A stretch of DNA of 64,000 bases, taken from contig CANNZV010001032.1 in the NCBI GenBank assembly GCA_947561585.1, positions 562,303-626,302 on the forward strand, read 5' to 3'. Origin of the DNA: Caprella mutica. Lineage: Eukaryota > Arthropoda > Malacostraca > Amphipoda > Caprellidae. This document shows positions 55,772 to 62,496 of this stretch, piece after piece; the stretch's first letter is position 1, and the number at the start of each line of letters is the position of its first letter. The notes below the pieces were generated by a model. It searched no databases, was not told the DNA's origin, and worked only from the letters and a program-made list of their open reading frames with translations. A program made the translations under genes and the position numbers.

Positions 55772-56254
55772 ATGGCTACGATTGATATTATCCTGCGCGA
55801 GAAGATTGAAGGACTGGGAGCTGAAGCGGACGTCGTCGGCGTACGCCGCGGTTTCGCTAGAAACTACCTCATCCCCACTGGCAAAGCCATGGAGGCTACC
55901 CATACGAACAAGTCTCAGCTGGAGAACCTCAAGCGTTCCCGTGCTGTGCGTGAGTCCAAAGAGCTCGACGAGGCCCAGGCCATCGCAGCGAAAGTGGCTA
56001 AAGTTCGCATGAAGTTGACCATTTCTCTCGGCCAAGGCGGCAAAGCTTTCGGTTCCATCACGACACAGCAACTTGCGGAAACGCTTTCTGATCGTGTGAA
56101 GACCAAGATCGACCGTCACCAGATCCAACTGGACAAGGCGATCAAGGGCACCGGCAAATTCGAGATTCCTGTGAAACTCCACCCAGAGATCAGCGCCAAG
56201 CTTCGCTTGGAAGTGATTCCTGAGGAGAAGGAAGAAGAAGCAGGCGACAAGTAA
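55772..56254 (+). CDS. rplI: 50S ribosomal protein L9
   Basis: A 160-residue L9: TIDIILREKIEGLGAEADVV at the N-terminus followed by the signature VRRGFARNYLIPTGKAM, the long connecting helix around residue 45-75, and the C-terminal domain GQGGKAFGSITTQQLAETLS. The extra acidic tail (PEEKEEEAGDK) makes it slightly longer than the usual 148-150 residues. L9 stabilises the L1 stalk side of the large subunit. The usual neighbours rpsF, ssb and rpsR are absent; the gene has its own likely promoter and terminator. Confidence 0.97.
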   Translation: MATIDIILREKIEGLGAEADVVGVRRGFARNYLIPTGKAMEATHTNKSQLENLKRSRAVRESKELDEAQAIAAKVAKVRMKLTISLGQGGKAFGSITTQQLAETLSDRVKTKIDRHQIQLDKAIKGTGKFEIPVKLHPEISAKLRLEVIPEEKEEEAGDK

Positions 56255-56283
56255 GTCAGCTCTTTATCCATTCGATTTTATAA

Positions 56284-56313
56284 AGAAGCTCTGGGCGAAA
56301 GCTCAGAGCTTCT
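56284..56313 (+). terminator. Terminator of rplI with GAAA tetraloop
   Basis: A 13-base stem with one G-U pair (AGAAGCTCTG... / ...CAGAGCTTCT) closes a C(GAAA)G loop and is followed by TTTTGTAT. It begins 30 bases after the rplI stop. Its core is nearly the same as the terminator at 58241-58274. Confidence 0.85.
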
Positions 56314-56443
56314 TTTGTATCTACCACTTGCTAAAAAGTTTTTAAAAAGTTTACCGGCACAATGCGCGGTTTCTAGAGTTCGTGGTCTTGCGCAATCTGG
56401 TCTTCCCCCAGGATAGTGGACACGAATCGGATAGATCGCTTTG

Positions 56444-57376
56444 TTAGTTTAGTTGAGATTTCAGGTTCTTAAAGTGCTGATTGAGAAAAGTTTCTGGGGA
56501 CTGGTTTCCAAGCGAGCTGTGCCGACGCTTGTGATTGTAGAAGGTCTCAAGGTAATCGAAGATTCTTCGCCGAGCTTCGTCTTTCGTGTCGAAACAACAA
56601 TCTGCGGGAAAGGACTCCCGCTTCAAACTAGCAAAGAAGCTTTCGTTGGCCGCATTGTCGTAGCAGTACCCTTTGGCGCTCATGCTCTGAGTTAGTCCGT
56701 AGAGAGCTACCAGCTTGCGAAATTCCTTACTCGTGTACTGACAGCCGCGATCAGAGTGGAAAATTGGCTGCCTGCCTCGTGGACTGGTCACCATGGCTTT
56801 GGCCAGAGCGCTTGTCACAAGAAAGGTATGCATGGATTGTGCAATGCTCCAGCCCACGACAGCACGGTTATAGAGGTCGATGACGACTGCAAGATAAAGC
56901 CAACCCTCTCGGGTGGCTACGTAGGTAATGTCACTGACATAGACCTTGCCAGGAGCCTCTGGAGGACCAACTGATGCGAGCACATTGGGAGAAGCCTTCT
57001 GAGTGGGATCTTGAGTCGTCGTCTTCGGGCGAAAAGTAGCTTTGTGGCGGGCTTGTAGCCTGTTCTTCGCCATGAGTCGAGCGACGTGGTTCTCCGAGCA
57101 AGACAGCCCATGCTCTTCGTTGAGTTCTGTGGTCATGCGTGGACTGCCGTAGGCTTTGAGATGACGATCATCATGAATCTCTTTCATCTTGGAAACGATG
57201 GCTTCGTTGTGTCTGGCGCGCTTCGAAGGAGGGCGTTTCTTGGCAGCGTAGTAGCCACTCCTGGAAATGCCATAGACCTCGCAGAGTTCGTTCACTTGAT
57301 AGCCTTCCACCCGCATCCTATCAATCAATGCATGCCTAGCTGCGGGTCCTCCGCTAGGATGCTGGCCGCCCTTTTT
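56444..57376 (-). CDS. IS3-family transposase OrfB (made by -1 frameshift with OrfA)
   Basis: The integrase-type DDE domain is complete: YVSDITYVATREGWLYLAVV, PIFHSDRGCQYTSKEF and MSAKGYCYDNAANESFFASL with RES. The N-terminal HTH_21-like region has YQVNELCEVYGISRSGYYAA. Translation probably arises by -1 slippage at A-AAA-AGG (57376-57370, read on the minus strand) in the end of OrfA, after which the frame continues KGGQHPSGGPAARHALID. This is the standard IS3 arrangement. Confidence 0.92.
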   Translation of the reverse strand, partial: KKGGQHPSGGPAARHALIDRMRVEGYQVNELCEVYGISRSGYYAAKKRPPSKRARHNEAIVSKMKEIHDDRHLKAYGSPRMTTELNEEHGLSCSENHVARLMAKNRLQARHKATFRPKTTTQDPTQKASPNVLASVGPPEAPGKVYVSDITYVATREGWLYLAVVIDLYNRAVVGWSIAQSMHTFLVTSALAKAMVTSPRGRQPIFHSDRGCQYTSKEFRKLVALYGLTQSMSAKGYCYDNAANESFFASLKRESFPADCCFDTKDEARRRIFDYLETFYNHKRRHSSLGNQSPETFLNQHFKNLKSQLN

Positions 57377-57666
57377 AGGATCTCGCGTTGCCTCTTGAGC
57401 TTGGCATTCTCCTGCCGGAGTCTCTGGTTGTCGTCCCACAGTTCCTTGGCACTCGCTACGGGATGGCCGTTGTCGCCTACGGCTCCTCCGCCCATCCCTT
57501 CGCTCGCACCAAGGAACTGGTTCTTCCAATTGCGCAAGCTAGCGACGCTCACGCCCAGCTCTCGGGCGACTTGTGACAGAGGCTGGTCACTGCTTCTCAA
57601 GAGGTCTACCGCTCCTTCTCGAAACTCTTTTGTATAGGTCTTTCTTCTTTTTGACATGGTCTTCAT
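57325..57666 (-). CDS. IS3-family transposase OrfA
   Basis: A 113-residue helix-turn-helix protein, typical OrfA: KTYTKEFREGAVDLLRSSDQ followed by LSQVARELGVSVASLRNWKN, and a leucine-zipper-like coiled coil (NQRLRQENAKLKRQREILKR) at the C-terminus. The slippery heptamer for OrfAB fusion lies in the codons for EILKRAAS. It binds the element ends. Confidence 0.92.
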   Translation of the reverse strand: MKTMSKRRKTYTKEFREGAVDLLRSSDQPLSQVARELGVSVASLRNWKNQFLGASEGMGGGAVGDNGHPVASAKELWDDNQRLRQENAKLKRQREILKRAASILAEDPQLGMH

Positions 57667-57712
57667 CTGGTTGTGTCAGACCTGTCCGATGGTGTCCATC
57701 AAATCTGGGGAA

Positions 57713-58184
57713 CTTCAATCGGCTCCCTGGGATTCATATAACGGCTATATGTTTGCCCATCCTGAAGAAGAGCAAATATTGTTTTCTCAAGCGCCCTGAC
57801 AACTTCACATCGAATCAAGAGCTGAAACTTGGAGAACTTCTCCAGTACAACCTGAGAAGCGTCCGAGCCTACCTGCTGAAAGAGAGCTTTCGAGCACTGT
57901 GGGAATATGATTCAATCCGATGGGCGAAATGGTATTGGAAGAGCTGGAGCGCTCGGGCCATGCGTTCGAAACTTGACCCGATTAAGAAGTTCGTAAGGAC
58001 GATGCGCAACCACGAAGACCTAATCTTCAACTACTGGGCAGCACGAAAGGAGTTCAATTCCGGTGTCGTGGAAGGCCTGAATCGCAAAGTGAATGTTGTC
58101 ACAAGAAAGGCCTACGGCTTTCGCAGCGAGGACGTCTATAGAATCGCCTTATTTCACACACTGGGGGACCTGCCTGAGCCCTGA
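57713..58184 (+). pseudogene. ISL3-family transposase remnant, 5' truncated
   Basis: Only the C-terminal part of an ISL3-type transposase remains: ILKKSKYCFLKRPDNFTSNQ, LLKESFRALWEYDSIRWAKW, then SKLDPIKKFVRTMRNHEDLI and the conserved VVEGLNRKVNVVTRKAYGFR. Codons before about 57755 do not look like the family, so the join with the IS3 element is probably a deletion or insertion point. The missing 5' part is not found on the other side of the IS3. The sequence differs from the complete ISL3 copy next door. Confidence 0.8.
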
Positions 58185-58240
58185 GCCACCTGTGACCCAC
58201 AGATTCTGCTGAAGACTGAAGAAGCCTTATTTTTAATGCA

Positions 58241-58274
58241 AAGGGGCTCTGGGCGATACGCTCAGAGCCCCTTT
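58241..58274 (+). terminator. Strong terminator after the ISL3 remnant
   Basis: A stem of about 14 bases (AAGGGGCTCTG... / ...CAGAGCCCCTT) closes a short loop and is followed by TCTTTTGG. It shares the core GCTCTGGGCGA...CTCAGAGC with the rplI terminator 2 kb upstream, suggesting common ancestry or a duplicated segment. Confidence 0.8.
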
Positions 58275-58337
58275 CTTTTGGCAATAGATGATGCGCAGAA
58301 ATTTTAAAAAATACTCTTGCAAGAATCGGATAGCCAT

Positions 58338-59641
58338 GTTTTTTTGGCTCTCCGTCAAGTTTGCTGGATGGAGAGCTGCCGAAATTTCAGCCAGGCGTAG
58401 TCCATGTTAGTGATTCCGCAGGCTCGATGCACCACTCTTGAAACAAGGTTGTTGAATCCTTCAATCTTTCCCGACGTGATGCGGTGCTTGCAGAATGCCA
58501 CGATCTTGTCGGCTCCCTTGCGAAAGCCCTTGGCCAACCTTTTGAAAGGAGTCAGCTCGCTCGCCTCCGCCATGTCGCACCACTGCTCAAGAGCCTTCCT
58601 AGCACTACCCGTGTAGCTGTAGGTGTGCACCACTCGAAACTGTTCTTTCAGATAATGGGCTGTTGCGATGTCCTCATTGATCTCTTGGATGGCTGCCAGT
58701 TTTTCACTGCCTTTGTCATCAAGGTTCTCCTCGTTTGCTAACAAGATGAATCGATTTCCTTTGATGAAGGGCTTGTCTTCTTCGCTCGCCTTTCTCCATT
58801 CTTGCCGACGGACTTCATCAACGGCGGCGTTGAGATTGAGGCGCAAGTGAAAACGATCATAGACGACCGCAGCCCCAGGAATCTGCTCGCTCAAGACGCT
58901 TTGATACGAGCCTGCGCGGTCGATACAGGCAGCCTCAATCGACTCTCTCTGTCTTTCCGTTAGCTTTTCAAAGAAGGACTCCAAGCTTGCCTTCTTCTTA
59001 CCTTCCGCCATGTGCAAAAGCTCACCGGTCTCGCCATTGAGAACAAGGGTCACGTAGCCATGCCTTCGACGAACCGATTTCTCGTCGATGATGATCACGC
59101 GCAAGTCATCAAGGTTGGGTTCCGGTAGATCTTCTTTGAGAACAGCCATATCATAGCGGCGAACGGTTGATTCTCCGAGGCTCATCATCTCAGCAACAGC
59201 AGTCACTGGGGCATACCTTGCCATTTCGCTAACCCTTCTCATCAATCGCCAGGTGGCATCTTTCGTAGGATGGACTTCCTTCGGGCGAGTCGTAAAGAAG
59301 AACTGACACTTTCGACAGTGGCCTTGAACTACGGGGAAATTCAAATAGACGATGAGACCACTTGCCACAGGAAGATCTGCCACAGATTGTCGCAGACAGC
59401 GGTGCTTTGGGAGGCGGTTTCCACAGTTCGGGCAACGGGGCCCACAGCGACCATCGAACTCAAGGTTTACTTGCGCCCCAATCTTCTGGCAGCTAATCTT
59501 GTCGACGACATACCCGTCGAAATCGTATAAGGCTTTGATGTTCAGGACTTTCACAACCCTGACCTCAAGCTGATCTTGGCGGGTTTGTCACCTATTCTGT
59601 TAGGAATTCATCCAGCAAACTTGACGGAGAGCCGTTTTTTT
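58338..59641 (-). mobile_element. ISL3-family insertion sequence with 8-bp target duplication
   Basis: The element is 58346-59633 (1288 bp). Perfect 25-base inverted repeats form its ends (58346-58370, beginning GGCTCTCCGTCAAG, and 59609-59633). Both sides are flanked by GTTTTTTT (58338-58345 and 59634-59641), the 8-bp duplication expected for ISL3. The transposase frame is complete. Perfect ends and duplication suggest recent insertion. Confidence 0.92.
58355..59554 (-). CDS. ISL3-family transposase
   Basis: A 399-residue transposase. The N-terminal zinc-binding region is CGPRCPNCGNRLPKHRC and QGHCRKCQFFF. The DDE core has VIIIDEKSVRRRHGYVTLVL (first acid), ACIDRAGSYQSVLSEQIPGA and VVYDRFHLRLNLNAAVDEVR (second acid), and the late KIEGFNNLVSRVVHRACGIT (glutamate). 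The stop codon lies inside the left inverted repeat, as is common in this family. Intact. Confidence 0.93.
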   Translation of the reverse strand: MKVLNIKALYDFDGYVVDKISCQKIGAQVNLEFDGRCGPRCPNCGNRLPKHRCLRQSVADLPVASGLIVYLNFPVVQGHCRKCQFFFTTRPKEVHPTKDATWRLMRRVSEMARYAPVTAVAEMMSLGESTVRRYDMAVLKEDLPEPNLDDLRVIIIDEKSVRRRHGYVTLVLNGETGELLHMAEGKKKASLESFFEKLTERQRESIEAACIDRAGSYQSVLSEQIPGAAVVYDRFHLRLNLNAAVDEVRRQEWRKASEEDKPFIKGNRFILLANEENLDDKGSEKLAAIQEINEDIATAHYLKEQFRVVHTYSYTGSARKALEQWCDMAEASELTPFKRLAKGFRKGADKIVAFCKHRITSGKIEGFNNLVSRVVHRACGITNMDYAWLKFRQLSIQQT

Positions 59642-60049
59642 TAGTCTAACTTGCATTGGATGTGCTAGACCTGTCAGACGGATAGGCAGGCTAAGTAGAT
59701 TTGCCTGTTAGAGGCAGCTCGAGTGATGTGAGGAATGCTCATGTTAAACCTTAACGCAATATGATAAGATGAATACTTCTCAATATAACCTATTAACAAG
59801 AATCTACGCTCTTACGATATTTTCAGCGCTAAACATCTTTGCAAGTGCCGCTACATTCACTGTGACGTCTTCAGCAGATTCAGGGCCTAATACATTACGG
59901 CAAGCTATTGTAGAAGTCGGCACGCATACCAGTATTTATGATACTATAGAAATCCAGGTTCCAACCATCACGCTTACCTCCACCCATATCATTGAGATCA
60001 TATCTTATAAAGATGTTACTATTGAGTCAACCGTCCCTGGAGGGACCAC

Positions 60050-61553
60050 AATAAATTGGTATCGTCCGAAATGTGGGGGGCTAACTGACCACATCAACGC
60101 CAAGCAGGACAATGATAGCGTTGCCAGCAATCTGCTTTCGGCCTTCCCAGTGTTCCTGCCAACCGCTCGGATTCAAGATTCGTGCAATCACCATTCGCGC
60201 CATCTTGGCTGCACCTGATTCGCTCCACCCAAACGCGATCTTCTTCAATCGACGTCCGATCTCTCGCATGAGTCGCTCAATCAACGACGTTGTTCGTGGG
60301 CAGCGGATTCCGAGTTCTAACCAGGTCCCGAGATAGGTGAACAGGTGGCGTTTGGCATTCGACACGTAGTTCGCCGCCACTTGGTATCCCTTCGTATCCA
60401 AATCCTCGATAAACTGATCCAACTCTCTTTCCACTTTCTCGTAGCGCTCTAGCAATTCCGCTTTGTCTCCCTCGCTGATTTCATCCACCGAACCCTTTGG
60501 CAATTCAATCGCGATCAACTGGCTGAGCTTCTTCGATTGGATCTTGCGCTCCCTCAGCGGCGCCTCGTCCTTCCACATCGAGAAGCCGAGGTCTCTGGGC
60601 AAATGCCAGTGACAGCGCTGCACTCCATCTGCCAGATGCTCTAGCCCTTCGACCATTCCAGGTTCGCCATCGACCACCAAATTATCTGCCAGCGGACGGT
60701 CTTTCTTCGCAGCATCTTCAGGATCAAGAATGGTGGCCCCTATCTCCGTCCAACTCTTGTCCGACCACACTCCCATTGGAAGCGTATTCCCCTTATCATC
60801 AACGCCTATCATCACCTTCAGTTCTCCACGATTGCTCCCTCCCGGGTTCTCGGGACGTTTCTTATACCCAGTGCCATCCGGTAGGATCTGAGCGAACTCA
60901 AACTCTAGCTGTTGCGCTACTGCGTCGCACGGAGTGGCTTTGATCCAATCGTGAGCTGTGCTCTTGGGGATCTCAAGATTACCAATGATCTTCATGTGCT
61001 GACTCATCCGTCGGTAGCTCTGTTCCGTGATGACTTCACTGACGATTTGCTCAAGCTCCACGGTCTTCTTCTGATAGCGTTCCAGTTTGAGAAAGTTAGC
61101 CAACGGAGCCTGTGTCTTTCGACAGTTCACGCACCGTAGATGTCGGCAGCCAAAGGCCAACAAGCCGATGCTCGTTCGTATCTTGCGTGGCTTCACCCCT
61201 TTGGATTCCAAAGAGGGATCACCGCAGCAGGAGCACAGGTGAGGCTGAGAACGGCTATCTTGGCGATGGATTCCAACACTGATGGACTCATCAATGAGTC
61301 GGAGGAGGAGCACGACGAATCCGGGTAATCCTTCGGAATCGAACAGGGCCTTGATCTTGGCAACCAGTTCATCGAGAGAGCAACCTTGATCGGAAATGCT
61401 GTTGGCAACTTTGAGGGCAAGAGTATACTGCAAGGGCTTGAGTCTGTGGTTAATGTCAGTGGGTAATCTTTACCCCACACAGGCTCAAGCGCTCAACTCT
61501 TTCCAGCCTGAAATCCGGTTAGCCCCCCATTTCCCGGACGATACCAATAAATT
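60050..61553 (-). mobile_element. IS256-like insertion sequence with 8-bp target duplication, inside the beta-helix gene
   Basis: The element is 60058-61545 (1488 bp). The ends share GGTATCGTCCG followed by a GGGGGGCTAAC block, in inverse orientation. Identical AATAAATT 8-mers flank it (60050-60057 and 61546-61553), a duplication length typical of the IS256 group. The interrupted gene reads in frame across the join if the element and one copy of the 8-mer are left out. Confidence 0.88.
60081..61433 (-). CDS. Transposase of the IS256-like superfamily (ISLre2/ISH6-like)
   Basis: A 450-residue protein with an N-terminal zinc-ribbon-like segment (HLCSCCGDPSLESKGVKPRK; LRCVNCRKTQAPLA), a helix-turn-helix region ending in KSTAHDWIK, then DDE-type motifs: ILPDGTGYKKRPE, NLVVDGEPGMVEGLEHLADG with VQRCHWHLPRDL (similar to the C-x2-H-x2-RN pattern of mutator-type transposases), and TTSLIERLMREIGRRLKKIA followed by FGWSESGAAKMARM. 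The exact family is uncertain; 8-bp duplications support an IS256-related element. Confidence 0.8.
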   Translation of the reverse strand: MQYTLALKVANSISDQGCSLDELVAKIKALFDSEGLPGFVVLLLRLIDESISVGIHRQDSRSQPHLCSCCGDPSLESKGVKPRKIRTSIGLLAFGCRHLRCVNCRKTQAPLANFLKLERYQKKTVELEQIVSEVITEQSYRRMSQHMKIIGNLEIPKSTAHDWIKATPCDAVAQQLEFEFAQILPDGTGYKKRPENPGGSNRGELKVMIGVDDKGNTLPMGVWSDKSWTEIGATILDPEDAAKKDRPLADNLVVDGEPGMVEGLEHLADGVQRCHWHLPRDLGFSMWKDEAPLRERKIQSKKLSQLIAIELPKGSVDEISEGDKAELLERYEKVERELDQFIEDLDTKGYQVAANYVSNAKRHLFTYLGTWLELGIRCPRTTSLIERLMREIGRRLKKIAFGWSESGAAKMARMVIARILNPSGWQEHWEGRKQIAGNAIIVLLGVDVVS

Positions 61554-62496
61554 GCACGTATTCTGACAATACCAGTAAGCGTTCAATTATACTTCGTTTA
61601 GCGGGTCGTGAACTTGAACTGCGGCGACTCAAGTTTACGAAAAGCGTTATAATCGGGGACGTTTCTGATTTCCTTGCAGTTGAATGCGATTTCCAGGGTG
61701 ATCACGAGTCAGCTAGTGGGTTGGGTGTTTTTAATAGTGGACCGGGATATAAGGGTAGAATGGATGTGGATCTGCTCAGTTGTAAGTCGCACGACACACA
61801 TGAAGACGGGGTGCAAGTTAATCGTTGGGGATTTGGAGACTTAGATTTTTACGCAAATAACTGCAGATTTGATTCCGCAGGAGATGAAGGCTTGGAGCTA
61901 CACCAAACTGGAGCCGGGTTTTTGAAAATATACATGTTTAATTGTTACTCTGCAAATTGTGGGCTGCAGCAAAATGGAAGTAACTTTAACTTCAAGGAAG
62001 AAGACTCTGGTGACCTCATTGCGAGAGTCAATTATTGTTCTGCAACAACATCCAGTGATAGTAATTTTGAATTCAAGGAATCCGGAAGTGGTAGCGTCAG
62101 TATGGCGGGATCTAGCGGGATGTCATACGTTTCGTGTAGTGGTGCAGCAAAAGAAGCAATTCAGATAAAGGGAGAAGATAGCGGTGGGGGGAAATATATA
62201 TCTCGGAAATGTTACTGCCACAAATGCCCAACAAGAGGGTGTAGAGGTTAAGTTTGAGGATTACTCTAGCACCTATGTTCGTGTTACGTGCTCGAACGTG
62301 AAGTGCAATTCTAACGGCGGCTATGGTTTTAGTATCATATGCGAGCAGCCATTGAGCACGAGTTTCGGATCAGGCTGCCGATTCGTTGGAAACGGATGGT
62401 ACGGTGTAGCGATATATGGCGGCTGAGACCAGTTATCCCCTATCTTTTACTAATGTATTCTGCCAGAATAATGTCGGCGGTGCTGTAGCTGCTGTT

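Larger units (their letters stand above)
56403..57712 (-). mobile_element. IS3-family insertion sequence, complete
   Basis: Imperfect inverted ends match: the left end reads TTCCCC(C)AG...TGGACAC..ATCGGA, and the right end gives TTCCCCAG...TGGACACCATCGGA on the other strand. Two overlapping transposase frames lie inside with a slippery heptamer. No clear target duplication was found at the edges, so limits could be off by a few bases. It separates the rplI region from an ISL3 remnant. Confidence 0.78.

Noticed and set aside
59642..59768. tRNA or promoter between the ISL3 element and the beta-helix gene
   Set aside because: No cloverleaf or TTCRA-type arm and no convincing -35/-10 pair was found; only weak 5-base inverted repeats are visible.
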